Origin: Streptomyces asoensis
GTDB taxonomy: Bacteria > Actinomycetota > Actinomycetes > Streptomycetales > Streptomycetaceae
Assembly: GCF_013085465.1 (NCBI RefSeq)
Contig: NZ_CP049838.1
Location: 8,742,001 to 8,806,000 of the forward strand
Reading direction: 5' to 3'
DNA: 64,000 bases
In this document: in pieces, positions 36,071 to 45,254 of the stretch
Position numbering within the stretch: the first letter of the stretch is position 1
How the letters are laid out: each line of letters opens with the position of its first letter
Program-made: the position numbers and the translations under genes
Notes under the pieces: generated by a model
The model's input: the letters and a program-made list of their open reading frames with translations, nothing else
Database searches by the model: none
What the model was told of the DNA's origin: nothing

Positions 36071-36622
36071 TCAGCGCAGGTCGGCCGCGTATCCCGGAAG
36101 CACCCGGCGCAGGGCGCGCAGCGCGTAGTACGCGCGGGACTTCACGGTACCGGGCGGAATTCCGAGGGCTTCGGCGGCCTCCGCCACACTGGCCCCCTGG
36201 AAATACACCAGCACCAGGACTTCACGGTGCTCCGGAGTGAGTGTCTTCACAGCCTCGCGCACATCGAGGGTGGCGGCCGCCCGCTCGGCGTGGTCGGCGC
36301 AGACGGGCGACGCGTTCTCCAGCACCGCGTCCCCGACCTCCGCGGGTCGCGCCTGCCGGGCCCGCCGTGCGTCGATCGCGAGCCGTCGGCCGACGGTGAG
36401 CAGCCAGGGTCGTACGGAGTCGAAGGCGTCGGCGCGCAGGGCCTCGGGATGCTGCCAGGCCCGTACCAGGGTCTCCTGGACGAGGTCCTCGGCGCGCTGG
36501 CGGTCGCCGTCGCACAGCCTCAGCAGCAGCGCGAAGAGCGGTCGGCCGTGCTCGCGCTGGAGTGCGGCGAGCTCGTGCTCGGCGGTCGTCGTCCGGGCGG
36601 TGAGGGTGGTTCCGGCGGTCAT
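36071..36622 (-). CDS. ECF RNA polymerase sigma factor (SigK/SigL-like)
   Basis: ATG 36622 (MTAGTTLTARTTTAEHELAAL) is chosen over a longer frame. The 183 residues have sigma region 2 (LFALLLRLCDGDRQRAEDLV with QETLVRAWQHPEAL, and RPWLLTVGRRLAIDARRARQ) and region 4 (LTPEHREVLVLVYFQGASVA with PGTVKSRAYYALRALRRVL). Partner control by the zinc anti-sigma factor is inferred from position. The divergent CapA lipoprotein gene may belong to its regulon. I did not find a convincing GGAAC/GTT pair there. Confidence 0.9.
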   Translation of the reverse strand: MTAGTTLTARTTTAEHELAALQREHGRPLFALLLRLCDGDRQRAEDLVQETLVRAWQHPEALRADAFDSVRPWLLTVGRRLAIDARRARQARPAEVGDAVLENASPVCADHAERAAATLDVREAVKTLTPEHREVLVLVYFQGASVAEAAEALGIPPGTVKSRAYYALRALRRVLPGYAADLR

Positions 36623-36786
36623 GGGCGTATGGCACCGCAGTGCGCCGGTTCGGGACAGGGCACGCACACGGATCTGCGGCGGACGGTCGATCGCGTCGAC
36701 GAACGGTTCGACGAACGGTCCGGGCTACGCCGATCGCGGGCATCGGCCCTGGACGAAGGGAGTGCCGGGGCGGACCGCCGCCTCTC

Positions 36787-36806
36787 ATGGATTAGTACTG
36801 ATCCAT
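36787..36806. promoter_or_regulatory. 20-bp near-palindrome upstream of the CapA lipoprotein gene
   Basis: ATGGATTAGTACTGATCCAT is symmetrical at all but one pair of positions, with AGTACT in its centre. It lies 39 bases before GTG 36845 in an otherwise GC-rich stretch. It looks like the site of a dimeric repressor or activator. Confidence 0.55.
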
Positions 36807-36844
36807 GCGTAAATATGACAATTCATGGGAAGCGGGGTGAACCG

Positions 36845-37996
36845 GTGATCGCCCGCAGACACCAGGTGGCCCTGGCCCTGACGGCCCTTCTCACCTCGGC
36901 CGCCGCCTGCCAGGCCCGGGACCACGGGCCGACCGAGCGGCCCGGCCGCCCGGCGCCGTCCGCCGCCCGCGGCTTCACGCTCGTCGCCTCCGGCGACATC
37001 CTCCCGCACACCACCGTCATCGACCGCGCCGGCTTCGACGCCGGGGGCACCGGCTACGACTTCCGCCCGATGCTCGCGGGCATCAAACCCGTCGTCTCCG
37101 GCGCCGATCTGGCGCTGTGTCACATGGAGACCGTGTACGGCGCGAACGGCGCCTACACCGGCTACCCGGACTTCAAGTCCCCGCCGGAGATCGCCGAAGC
37201 CCTCGCCGCCACCGGCTACGACGGCTGCTCCACCGCCTCCAACCACAGCCTCGACGACGGCGCCGCCGGCGTACAGCGCACCCTCGACGCGCTCGACGCC
37301 GCCGGCGTACGGCACGCGGGCACCGCCCGCACCGAGGCCGAGGGCAACTCGGTCACGCTGCTGCGCGCGGGCGCGGCGAAAGTCGCCCATCTCGCCTACA
37401 CCTACGACACCAACGGTCACCCCGTCCCGCCGGGACAGCCCTGGACCGTCAACCTCCTCGACGAGAACCGGATCCTCGCCGACGCCAAAGCCGCCCGGAA
37501 GGCGGGCGCGGACGTGGTCGTCGTCTCCGTGCACTGGGGCACCGAATGGCAGGACGCGCCGGACGACCGCCAGCTCACGCTGGCCCGCACCCTCACCGCC
37601 TCCCGCACGGGCGGCCGCCCCGACATCGACCTGATCCTCGGGACGCACGCCCACGTCCCGCAGGCCTACGAGAAGGTCAACGGCACCTGGGTCGTCTACG
37701 GCATGGGCGACCAGATCGCGGGCGAGATGTTCAACCACCAGGGCGTCCAGGACGCGCGCGGCAACCAGTCCACCGTCGCCCGTTTCACCTTCGCCCCGCC
37801 CGCCCGGCCCGGCGGCCGCTGGGAGGTGCGCAAGGCCGAGTTCGTGCCGCAGCTGTTCGACATCGACGCCGGCCGGGTGGTCGACATCGACAAGGCCCTC
37901 GCCCAGGGCGCGGGCGTCGAGGGGGTGCGCGACCGGATCAGAGAGGTCGTCCTCGGCCGGGGTGCGGCGAAGGACGGGCTGGTGATGGGGAAGTGA
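36845..37996 (+). CDS. CapA-family lipoprotein (metallophosphatase fold)
   Basis: GTG 36845 follows GGAAGCGGGG; ATG 36815 is an in-frame alternative. The 383-residue product starts with a lipoprotein signal ending LLTSAAAC, so Cys is lipidated. The body shows the CapA signature: LVASGDILPH, DLALCHMETVYG, CSTASNHSLDDG, VVVSVHWGTEWQ and ILGTHAHVPQAYEKVNGTWV, with conserved His/Asp/Asn ligands. CapA proteins are linked to poly-gamma-glutamate capsules in bacilli. In actinomycetes their role is unclear, and capB/C genes are absent here. It is divergent from the ECF sigma gene. Confidence 0.87.
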   Translation: MIARRHQVALALTALLTSAAACQARDHGPTERPGRPAPSAARGFTLVASGDILPHTTVIDRAGFDAGGTGYDFRPMLAGIKPVVSGADLALCHMETVYGANGAYTGYPDFKSPPEIAEALAATGYDGCSTASNHSLDDGAAGVQRTLDALDAAGVRHAGTARTEAEGNSVTLLRAGAAKVAHLAYTYDTNGHPVPPGQPWTVNLLDENRILADAKAARKAGADVVVVSVHWGTEWQDAPDDRQLTLARTLTASRTGGRPDIDLILGTHAHVPQAYEKVNGTWVVYGMGDQIAGEMFNHQGVQDARGNQSTVARFTFAPPARPGGRWEVRKAEFVPQLFDIDAGRVVDIDKALAQGAGVEGVRDRIREVVLGRGAAKDGLVMGK

Positions 37997-38029
37997 GCCG
38001 GAAGTAGGCGCTCGCGGGGTGGCCGGGGG

Positions 38030-38503
38030 CTACGGCACCACCGTCACCGGCCACCGCCCCGCCTTCACCAGCCGCACCGCGACGGACCCCACGATCCGGT
38101 GGCCGGCCTGTTCGGAGGCGCCCACCACCACCGCGTCCGCCTTGAGCCGGTCCGCCGCCTTCACCAGGCCGCCGTAGGGGTCGCCACGGAAGGTGTGGAA
38201 CTCCCAGCGCACGTCGAATATCCCCCGGGTGCGCTCGGTGGCCTCCCGGATCTGCGCGACCAGGTCCTCGGCGATCTCGTCGGTCGCCTCCGCGACCGGC
38301 ACCCCGAGCGCCGCGCCCGCCGCCAGTACCGGCTGCACGTACACCACGGCGAGCAGCGCGTGCTGGCGACGGGCCAGGCCGCCGGCGTAGGCCGCGGCCC
38401 GTAGGGAGGAGTCGGAGCCGTCCACCCCGACGAGGATGACCTTGGGTCCGTCCGTGCCCCGCTCGAACTGGTGCGCGGGCTGCTGCGAGTGCTGTTCCGT
38501 CAC
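38030..38503 (-). CDS. Universal stress protein (UspA family)
   Basis: The GTG at 38503 gives 157 residues with one Usp domain: ILVGVDGSDSSLRAAAYAGG, then VVYVQPV, and the ATP-binding end VVVGASEQAGHRIVGSVAVR with the G-x2-G-x9-G(S/T)-like spacing. This fits nucleotide-binding Usp proteins acting in the cytoplasm under stress or stationary phase. It stands alone between CapA (convergent) and lysX (divergent). Confidence 0.88.
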   Translation of the reverse strand: MTEQHSQQPAHQFERGTDGPKVILVGVDGSDSSLRAAAYAGGLARRQHALLAVVYVQPVLAAGAALGVPVAEATDEIAEDLVAQIREATERTRGIFDVRWEFHTFRGDPYGGLVKAADRLKADAVVVGASEQAGHRIVGSVAVRLVKAGRWPVTVVP

Positions 38504-38578
38504 GGCCAGAGGCTATCGGAAGCCGCAGGTCCGGCCGGTGTGCGGGCCGCTCGACGGGCGGTGCGGGCCGGGTGTTCC

Positions 38579-38584
38579 TAGAGT
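38579..38584 (+). promoter_or_regulatory. Candidate -10 (TAGAGT) of a leaderless lysX mRNA
   Basis: TAGAGT matches TANNNT and ends six bases before ATG 38591, with no purine-rich ribosome site in between. A -35 element is not obvious. Confidence 0.4.
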
Positions 38585-38590
38585 CGGAAC

Positions 38591-41500
38591 ATGAGTGCCA
38601 CCGTGCGGACCGCCACGGCCGAGGACACCCCGGGCCCGGCGCGGCGGCCCGCCGGCCGCTTCCTCGGCAGGGTGCCCGAAGGCTTCGCGACCTTCTTCGG
38701 CGCCCTCGGCCTGCTCTGCGTCCTGCTGGCCCTGGTCCCGCCGCTGCGCCGCCTGCTGCGCCCGGTCGTCCGCTTCCTGGACCTGCTGATCGTCCCGGTC
38801 AGCGCCAACCTCGCCTACGCCGTCTTCCTCTTCCTGCTGGCCGCCGCCACCGCCGCCCGCAAGAAGGTCGCCTGGTGGCTGGTCGTCGTCTACCTGGGCC
38901 TGCTCGTCCTCACCGACATCCTCGGCGTGGCCGTCGGCCTGTACCGGGAGTCCGTCCCGTCCCTGGTGGTGTGCGCGCTCGCGCTCGTCCTCCTGGTGGT
39001 CGCCCGCGGCGAGTTCTACGCCGCCTCCCGCCGCGCGGCGGTCCGGCGGGCCCTCGCCGTGCTGCTCGTCGGGCTGGGCCTGGCGATCCTCGTGGGCTGG
39101 GGCCTGGTGGAACTGTTCCCGGGCACCCTGCCGGAGAGCCAGCGCTTCGGATGGGCCGCCAACCGGGTCCTGGGCGGCCTGGTCTCCACCCGCTCCTTCG
39201 ACGGCCGCCCGCCCCGCCCCCTCTTCTTCCTCCTCGGCCTCTTCGGCGCCTTCGCCCTGCTGAACGCCGCCGCCGCCCTCTTCCGCTCCCAGCGGATGGA
39301 AGCGGCCCTGCACGGCGACGAGGAGGCCCGGATCCGGGCCCTGCTCAAGGCATACGGCGACCAGGACTCCCTCGGCTACTTCGCCACCCGGCGCGACAAG
39401 GCCGTCGTCTTCTCACCCAGCGGCAAGGCCGCCGTCACCTACCGCGTCGAGGCCGGTGTCTGTCTCGCCAGCGGCGACCCCGTCGGCGACCGCGAGGCCT
39501 GGCCGCACGCCATCGCCGCCTGGCTGGACGCCGCCCGCCTGCACGCCTGGGCGCCCGCGGTCATGGGCGCCTCCGAGGACGGCGCGAAGGCCTTCGCCCG
39601 CGCCGGACTCGGCGCCCTCCAGCTCGGCGACGAGGCGATCCTGCCGGTCGCCTCCTTCGACCTCGGCGGCCGGGAGATGCGGGTCACCCGGCAGGCCGTG
39701 AACCGGGTGCGCCGCACCGGCGCCTCCTGCCGGGTCCGCCGCCACTCCACCCTCACCGACCAGGAGATGGAGGAGGTCCTCGGCCGTGCCGACGCCTGGC
39801 GCGACACCGAGACCGAACGCGGCTTCTCCATGGCCCTGGACCGTCTCGGCGACCCCGCCGACGGCGACTGCCTCCTCGTGGAGGCCCTGGACGACGACGG
39901 CCGGCTCCTGGCCCTGCTCTCCTTCGTCCCCTGGGGCCGGGACGGCATCTCCCTGGACCTCATGCGCCGCGACCGCTCCGCCCCCAACGGCGTCATGGAG
40001 TTCATGGTCGCCGACCTGTGCGCCGCCGCCCCGAAGCTCGGCGTACGCCGGATCTCCCTCAACTTCGCCGTCTTCCGCTCGGCCTTCGAGGAGGGCGCCC
40101 GCATCGGCGCCGGACCGGTCCTGCGGCTGTGGCGCCGACTGCTGCTGTTCTTCTCCAAGTGGTGGCAACTGGAGGCCCTCTACCGCTCCAACGCCAAGTA
40201 CCACCCCGAGTGGTATCCCCGCTTCCTCTGCTACGCCGACGCCGGCTCCCTCGCCCGGGTGGGCCTGGCCTCCGGTATCGCCGAGGGCTTCGTCTCCGTG
40301 CCCTCGCTGCGCAAGCTCTGGGGCAACCGGAACGCGAGGGGCGGGCCGCGCCCCGCCACCACCGAGGGCCTGCCGCCACTGGCGGCGCTCGGCCTCGACG
40401 GAGGGGACGAGGCCGGGGACGCCGGTCCGGACGCGGGCCTGCCCGAGCAGGTCCGCGTCCGGCACCGCAAGCTCGACCGGCTGCGCGCCGAGGGCGTCGA
40501 CCCCTACCCGGTCGGCGTCCCGCTCCGCACCCACACCCTCGCCCGGATCCGTACGGGGGAGACGGTCACCGTCGCGGGCCGGATCATGCGGGTACGCGAC
40601 TTCGGCGGCATCGTCTTCGTGACGCTGCGCGACTGGTCGGGCGACCACCAACTCGCCCTCACCCGCGAAGCCCTCGGCTCCTTCAGGTCCGACACCGACC
40701 TCGGCGACCACATCGTCGTCACGGGCACGGCCGGGACGAGCGACAAGGGCGAGCCCACCGTCTTCGTCACCTCCTGGCAGCTCACCGCCAAGTGTCTGCG
40801 CCCCCTGCCCGACAAGCGCCGCGGCCTCACCGACCCCGAGGCCAAGGTCCGCATGCGCTACCTCGACCTGGTCGCGAGCCCCGCCGCCCGCGATGTCGTC
40901 CGGGCCCGCTCCCACGCCGTACAGGCGCTGCGCCAGGGCCTGTTGGAGCGCGGCTACCTCGAGGTCGAGACCCCGATGCTCCAGCAGATCCACGGCGGCG
41001 CCAACGCCCGCCCCTTCACCACCCACATCAACGCCTACGACCTCGACCTCTATCTGCGCATCGCCCCCGAGCTGTACCTCAAGCGGCTGTGCGTCGGCGG
41101 CCTGGAGAAGGTTTTCGAGATGGGCCGCACCTTCCGCAACGAGGGCGTCTCCTACAAGCACAACCCCGAGTTCACGATGCTGGAGGCCTACCAGGCGTAC
41201 GCCGACTACGACGTGATGCTCGACCTGGTCCGCGAGCTGATCCAGGGCGCGGCCACGGCCGCCTTCGGCTCGCCGGTCGCCCGCAAGGACGGACGGGAGT
41301 ACGACATCTCGGGGGCGTGGCCGGTCCGGACGGTCCACGGCGCGATCTCCGAGGCGCTCGGCGAGCAGATCGACGCCGACACCCCGCTGTCCGTCCTGCA
41401 CCGGCACTGCGACCGGGCCGAAGTCCCGTACAGACCGGACGACGGCCGGGGCGACGTCGTGCTGGAGATGTACGAACGCCTGGTCGAGGAGAGGACCCAA

Positions 41501-41857
41501 CTCCCGACCTTCTACAAGGACTTCCCCACCGACGTCTCCCCGCTCACCCGGCAGCACCGCACCGACCCACGGCTCGCCGAACGCTGGGACCTCGTCGCCT
41601 TCGGCACCGAACTCGGCACCGCCTACTCCGAGTTGACCGATCCGGTCGAGCAACGCCGCCGCCTCACCGAGCAGTCACTGCTCGCCGCCGGCGGAGACCC
41701 CGAGGCGATGGAACTCGACGAGGACTTCCTCGACGCCCTCGAGTACGCGATGCCCCCGACCGGTGGTCTCGGTATCGGCGTCGACCGCCTGGTCATGTTC
41801 CTCACCGGCCTCACGATCCGCGAGACCCTGCCGTTCCCGCTGGTACGACACCGCTGA
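38591..41857 (+). CDS. lysX: Bifunctional lysyl-tRNA synthetase / lysylphosphatidylglycerol synthase
   Basis: The 1088 residues have the LysX order. Seven or so membrane helices (residues 30-260) are followed by an MprF-type DUF2156 transferase domain (about 270-560: [34 protein letters not shown] region). An OB-fold follows at about 640-740, then a class II lysyl-tRNA synthetase core: motif 2 [20 protein letters not shown] and motif 3 [16 protein letters not shown]. The enzyme charges tRNA-Lys and moves lysine to phosphatidylglycerol, lowering surface charge and raising resistance to cationic peptides. The polysaccharide deacetylase gene follows. Confidence 0.94.
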   Translation: MSATVRTATAEDTPGPARRPAGRFLGRVPEGFATFFGALGLLCVLLALVPPLRRLLRPVVRFLDLLIVPVSANLAYAVFLFLLAAATAARKKVAWWLVVVYLGLLVLTDILGVAVGLYRESVPSLVVCALALVLLVVARGEFYAASRRAAVRRALAVLLVGLGLAILVGWGLVELFPGTLPESQRFGWAANRVLGGLVSTRSFDGRPPRPLFFLLGLFGAFALLNAAAALFRSQRMEAALHGDEEARIRALLKAYGDQDSLGYFATRRDKAVVFSPSGKAAVTYRVEAGVCLASGDPVGDREAWPHAIAAWLDAARLHAWAPAVMGASEDGAKAFARAGLGALQLGDEAILPVASFDLGGREMRVTRQAVNRVRRTGASCRVRRHSTLTDQEMEEVLGRADAWRDTETERGFSMALDRLGDPADGDCLLVEALDDDGRLLALLSFVPWGRDGISLDLMRRDRSAPNGVMEFMVADLCAAAPKLGVRRISLNFAVFRSAFEEGARIGAGPVLRLWRRLLLFFSKWWQLEALYRSNAKYHPEWYPRFLCYADAGSLARVGLASGIAEGFVSVPSLRKLWGNRNARGGPRPATTEGLPPLAALGLDGGDEAGDAGPDAGLPEQVRVRHRKLDRLRAEGVDPYPVGVPLRTHTLARIRTGETVTVAGRIMRVRDFGGIVFVTLRDWSGDHQLALTREALGSFRSDTDLGDHIVVTGTAGTSDKGEPTVFVTSWQLTAKCLRPLPDKRRGLTDPEAKVRMRYLDLVASPAARDVVRARSHAVQALRQGLLERGYLEVETPMLQQIHGGANARPFTTHINAYDLDLYLRIAPELYLKRLCVGGLEKVFEMGRTFRNEGVSYKHNPEFTMLEAYQAYADYDVMLDLVRELIQGAATAAFGSPVARKDGREYDISGAWPVRTVHGAISEALGEQIDADTPLSVLHRHCDRAEVPYRPDDGRGDVVLEMYERLVEERTQLPTFYKDFPTDVSPLTRQHRTDPRLAERWDLVAFGTELGTAYSELTDPVEQRRRLTEQSLLAAGGDPEAMELDEDFLDALEYAMPPTGGLGIGVDRLVMFLTGLTIRETLPFPLVRHR

Positions 41858-41972
41858 CCCGGCCCCCTTCAACTGTTCGGACCGACCGTGACTGCGCCGG
41901 GCGGGTGGAATCGTGCCGCCGGTCCGGTGTCGGTGTGGTGGGTCGGCGGCCGACCGGGCGACTGATGACTGC

Positions 41973-42812
41973 ATGAAGAAGGATCAGTTGTTCACGCGGC
42001 GCCGGGCGTTGCTCGCCGGCGCCGCCGCCGTCGGAGCGGTCGGCACGGCCGGAGTGTTCCTGTGGGGCGAGGACGCGAAGCCGGTCCGGGCCGCCGCCCC
42101 CGCCGCGGGTGCCCCGGCGCACAGCCTGCCGCTGAAGCCCTCCGCCTACCGCCTCCAGCCGCTGACCGGCTACGGCCCCCCGCGCACCGTCCCCGGCCGC
42201 ACCCCGGTGCGCCACGAACCGCTGCTGAAGCTGACCGGCCGCGGCCGCACCATGGTGCTGACCTTCGACGACGGACCCGACCCCCGCTACACCCCCGGCA
42301 TCCTCGACACGCTGGCCCACTACGACGTGCGCGCGATGTTCTTCGTGTGCGGGGAGATGGCCGCCGACCACCAGGATCTGCTGGGACGGATGGCCGACGA
42401 GGGCCATGTCGTCGGCAACCACACCTGGACCCACCCCCTGCTGACCGGCCTCACCCGCCGTCAGATCCACTCCGAGATGTCCCGTACCAGCGACGTCATC
42501 GAGGAGGGCTGTGGTGAGCCGCCCCGCTGGTTCCGCGCCCCCTACGGCGCCTGGAACCGAGCCGCCTTCCAACTCGGCGCCGAACTGGGCATGGAGCCGC
42601 TCGGCTGGACGGTCGACACCCTCGACTGGACCGCCCCCGGCACCGGGACCATCGTCGACCGGGTCGAGAAGGGCGCAGCCCCCGGCGTCGTGCTGCTCTC
42701 GCACGATGCCGGGGGCGACCGCTCGCAGAGCGTGCGGGCACTGCGCAGCTATCTGCCGCAGCTGCTGGACTCCGGCTACCACATCACCGTCCCGCACCGG
42801 CGGTACACCTGA
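41973..42812 (+). CDS. Exported polysaccharide deacetylase (NodB/CE4)
   Basis: ATG 41973 begins a 279-residue product with a twin-arginine-like signal (FTRRRALLAGAAAVGAVGTA) followed by an Ala-rich cleavage site. The NodB domain carries MVLTFDDGPDPRYTPGIL (Asp-Asp, motif 1), GNHTWTHPLLTGLTRRQI (H-x3-H, motif 2), RFRAPYGAWN-like WFRAPYGAWN (motif 3), WTVDTLDW (motif 4) and LLSHDAGGDRSQ (motif 5). It probably removes acetyl groups from peptidoglycan or another wall glycan. It follows lysX by 115 bases, so both would change envelope charge. Confidence 0.9.
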   Translation: MKKDQLFTRRRALLAGAAAVGAVGTAGVFLWGEDAKPVRAAAPAAGAPAHSLPLKPSAYRLQPLTGYGPPRTVPGRTPVRHEPLLKLTGRGRTMVLTFDDGPDPRYTPGILDTLAHYDVRAMFFVCGEMAADHQDLLGRMADEGHVVGNHTWTHPLLTGLTRRQIHSEMSRTSDVIEEGCGEPPRWFRAPYGAWNRAAFQLGAELGMEPLGWTVDTLDWTAPGTGTIVDRVEKGAAPGVVLLSHDAGGDRSQSVRALRSYLPQLLDSGYHITVPHRRYT

Positions 42813-42845
42813 CGCGAGCCCCCCGCCCGCCCGGTCGGGAACCGT

Positions 42846-43514
42846 TCAGCGGACCTCGGCCAGGCGGGCGAAGGCGACGACGTTCCCGTCGTATCCGTTC
42901 GCCTTGGAGAAACCGCCGCCACAGGTGATGACCCGCAATTCGGGGGAGCCCTTGGAGGCGTAGACACGGTCGCCGGGGAAGTTGTTCTTCTCGAACACCT
43001 CGATGCCGTAGATCTCGAAGACCGCGGTCTTTCCGTCCCCTCGTGACACCTCGACGCGATTTCCCTTCTTCAGGGCTCCGAGACCGTAGAAGACGGCGGG
43101 GCCCAGTTTGTTGTCGACATGACCGACGACGACCGCGGTTCCCTTTTCGCCGGGCGAGACGCCACCGGTGAACCAGCCGGCCAGATTCGGGTCCTCCGGC
43201 GGCGGCGCGCCGACCCAGCCGTCCGCGTCCAGGCCGACCGACGTGACCGGCGCGTCCACCCGGATGGCGGGGATCCGGACCCGGTCCGGCACGGCGTACG
43301 GCAGCGGTGCCGGGGTCCGGCCGAAGGCACCTGCGGTGCGACCGTCCGCGGCCGCCGCCGAGGCGGGCTGCGGCGGGCCGATGTCGAACTCTCCCGACCC
43401 GTTCCGGATGAGCGCGAGGCCGGTCAGCAGAACAAGCGCTATCACTCCCCATGGCGCGCGCTTCCGCCGCCGCTCCTCTTCTTCCGCCACCTCGGACAGC
43501 TCGTACGCAGGCAT
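42846..43514 (-). CDS. Class F sortase
   Basis: ATG 43514 (MPAYELSEVAEEEERR) has GAAAGGGG upstream. The 222 residues comprise a cytoplasmic acidic N-terminus, one membrane helix (about 22-38), a linker, and a sortase barrel from about 75. The triad is visible as His132 (VVGHVDN), Cys198 (VITCGGGF) and Arg217 (FARLAEVR). Class F sortases are the least-studied type, and their substrates are mostly unknown. Two secreted proteins with similar C-terminal anchors flank it on the right. Their shared GV-x-x-G-x-GG stretch could be the sorting signal. Confidence 0.9.
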   Translation of the reverse strand: MPAYELSEVAEEEERRRKRAPWGVIALVLLTGLALIRNGSGEFDIGPPQPASAAAADGRTAGAFGRTPAPLPYAVPDRVRIPAIRVDAPVTSVGLDADGWVGAPPPEDPNLAGWFTGGVSPGEKGTAVVVGHVDNKLGPAVFYGLGALKKGNRVEVSRGDGKTAVFEIYGIEVFEKNNFPGDRVYASKGSPELRVITCGGGFSKANGYDGNVVAFARLAEVR

Positions 43515-43848
43515 TCGCCATCCCCTTTCGACGCGGCCGTCACCGCGTCCCTTCGCGCATACGAGAACGCTAAGTCCCCGGGCGGGAACCGGCGACGGGG
43601 CAGCAGCGAACGGGTGGCCCCGATGCCTTTCGGTGCGCCATCCGAGTTGCCGACGGAAGGAATTTTCTGACGGTCCGTGACCTGCGGCAATATCCGATTG
43701 TGTGCATTTCGCTCGGCGTGTCCTCTCACCAGGACGGACCATTCCCGAAATGCGGGCGCGTGCACGGCATCTGAGGGTCTTTTCGGGAGGTGCTTTCTCG
43801 CCGACATGCCGGGGACGGGCCCCCGGGGCGCCTTCCGCGGAGGATCAC
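43515..43848. other. Divergent region between the sortase and wall-protein genes
   Basis: No gene. An AACGCTA element at 43565-43571 (TAGCGTT on the sortase strand) recurs upstream of the second wall protein. Inverted GGTCCGT/ACGGACC copies lie near 43675 and 43735. An AT-richer stretch at 43660-43720 may contain the promoter of the plus-strand gene. Confidence 0.35.
43565..43571 (-). promoter_or_regulatory. TAGCGTT element upstream of the sortase gene
   Basis: On the minus strand TAGCGT fits a -10 consensus TANNNT, 50 bases before the start. The same 7 bases occur at 45079-45085 upstream of the paralogous wall protein. No matching -35 was found. Confidence 0.3.
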
Positions 43849-44355
43849 ATGCGCATCACTCGTTTCCTGGCGGCCTCGGCGGTCTCGGCCGCCGCGGTCG
43901 CCTCTCTCGGCGTCACCGCCCCGGCCGCCGTCGCGCGCGACGGCATGGGCGCCAATCCGAGCAACATCGTGGCCCTGCCCGCCGTCATCGCCCGCGGGGG
44001 CCAGATGACGGTCACCGTCGACGGCTGCCCCGGCGGCGGCACCATGACCTCGGCGGCGTTCCCGCAGGCCAACCTGACGCCGATCAACGGCGCCAACCAG
44101 ACGGCCAAGGGGACGGCGACCATCAACGACAACGCCCGGCCCGGCACCTACGACATCACCGTCAACTGCTCCGGGCGGACCCTGACCCGCCCGGCCGCCT
44201 TCACCGTCATCGGCGGTGTCCGCGGCGGTCTCGGCGGCAGCACCACCACGGGCGCCACCCCGACCGACATGGCCATCGGCGGCGGTCTCGTCGCAGCGGC
44301 CGTGGTCGGGGGTGGTCTGTTCTGGATGCGCCGCCGCGCCGAGCGCCGCGCCTGA
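43849..44355 (+). CDS. Secreted wall protein with C-terminal membrane anchor, candidate sortase F substrate
   Basis: ATG 43849 follows GGAGGA. The 168 residues have a signal peptide, an Ig-like domain of about 85 residues with two Cys (VDGCPGG and VNCSGR) that can pair, then GVRGGLGG at 123-130. A short polar stretch, a hydrophobic segment (AIGGGLVAAAVVGGGLFW) and RRRAERRA end the protein. This is the layout of a sortase sorting signal but without LPXTG or LAXTG. It is paralogous to the product of 44466-45002. The role is unknown, and attachment to the wall by the neighbouring sortase is my inference. Confidence 0.8.
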   Translation: MRITRFLAASAVSAAAVASLGVTAPAAVARDGMGANPSNIVALPAVIARGGQMTVTVDGCPGGGTMTSAAFPQANLTPINGANQTAKGTATINDNARPGTYDITVNCSGRTLTRPAAFTVIGGVRGGLGGSTTTGATPTDMAIGGGLVAAAVVGGGLFWMRRRAERRA

Positions 44356-44390
44356 GGTCCGCCCCGAAGGGGACCGCACGTCGCACGTGA

Positions 44391-44438
44391 CGCGGGCCTT
44401 CGCCCCGGTCCCGCTGGGATCCGGGGCGAAGGCCCGCG
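44391..44438. terminator. Strong bidirectional terminator
   Basis: CGCGGGCCTTCGCCCCGG (44391-44408) pairs perfectly over 18 bp with CCGGGGCGAAGGCCCGCG (44421-44438), loop 12 bases, between two convergent genes. Confidence 0.8.
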
Positions 44439-44465
44439 CACGGCGGAGCCGTCGGCGGTGAGCCG

Positions 44466-45002
44466 TCAGCCGCCGTCCTCGGCGGCGCGGCGCCGCGAGA
44501 AGTAGTACGCGGTGCCGACCGAGCCCACGATGAGCGCGGCGCCCAGCCCGATCTCCTCGAGGTCGAACCCGGCGACGGTGCCGCCCTCACCGGCGTGCAC
44601 GCCCCGCGGGACCGGATAGGGCGCCGTGGGATCGCCCGGACGGCCGCCGGAGATCGTCAACTCCTTGACGGCGCTGATGCCGCCGCAGGCGAACGTCACC
44701 CGGTACGAGGCGCCCGCCCTGGCGTCCCAGTCGACCGTGACCACCGCGGACGAGGACCCTCGGGGGATGACGACCGCGTCGAACACGCCCGAGGAGACCG
44801 TCACGGAGCTTCGGCAGCCACTGGCGTTGCGGTCCACCTGGAGGGTGACCTGTCCGCCCGCCGTGATCGTCGAGGGCAGCACGCTGTAGCCGTTGGACAT
44901 GACGTAGTGGTTGTCGTCGTCGCTCGCGACGGCGGCCGGTGCGGAGAAGGTCAGGGCGGTGACGCCCAACAGTGCGGCCGAAGCGACGCGTATCGCGCGC
45001 AT
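44466..45002 (-). CDS. Secreted wall protein paralogue, candidate sortase F substrate
   Basis: ATG 45002 follows a GGAGGATCC region. The 178 residues show a signal peptide ending AVA-S, an Ig-like domain with two Cys (ASGCRSSV and FACGG), a short P-rich linker, and GVHAGEGG at 134-141. The hydrophobic segment GLGAALIVGSVGTAYYF and SRRRAAEDGG follow. Alignment by eye with the 43849 product gives GV-x-x-G-x-GG, then iGlGaal and RRR at matching distance. The genes are convergent around a strong terminator, as if duplicated and inverted. Confidence 0.8.
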   Translation of the reverse strand: MRAIRVASAALLGVTALTFSAPAAVASDDDNHYVMSNGYSVLPSTITAGGQVTLQVDRNASGCRSSVTVSSGVFDAVVIPRGSSSAVVTVDWDARAGASYRVTFACGGISAVKELTISGGRPGDPTAPYPVPRGVHAGEGGTVAGFDLEEIGLGAALIVGSVGTAYYFSRRRAAEDGG

Positions 45003-45078
45003 GGTGGATCCTCCGGTCCCCGAGGAGCAGCTGCGGACCTTTTTGCCGCTTGCGTCATCAATGCACCTCGATGACCGA

Positions 45079-45085
45079 AACGCTA
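45079..45085 (-). promoter_or_regulatory. TAGCGTT element upstream of the wall protein paralogue
   Basis: Same heptamer as upstream of the sortase gene, here about 77 bases before ATG 45002. It may be a shared promoter or regulator site. Confidence 0.3.
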
Positions 45086-45168
45086 GGAACAAGTGTGCGC
45101 TCCCGCGATCGCAGTCGCGCGAATGGGGCAAGCGTGTGGGCCGCCCAGGGGACGCCGTTCCCGCAACC

Positions 45169-45213
45169 GGGGGACGGCGACGGCGTGGCGGCCGTCTTCT
45201 GTCGCCGTCCCCC
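45169..45213 (-). terminator. Terminator of the DUF4239 gene
   Basis: A perfect 13-bp stem GGGGGACGGCGAC/GTCGCCGTCCCCC with a 19-base loop begins 42 bases past the stop of the minus-strand DUF4239 gene. Confidence 0.65.
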
Positions 45214-45254
45214 CGCCCCCCGTCCCCGTCGCGGGAGCGTGAGGTGAGCGGATG

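Noticed and set aside
39413..41653. A 746-residue minus-strand frame inside lysX
   Set aside because: Antisense shadow; lysX carries all synthetase motifs on the plus strand.
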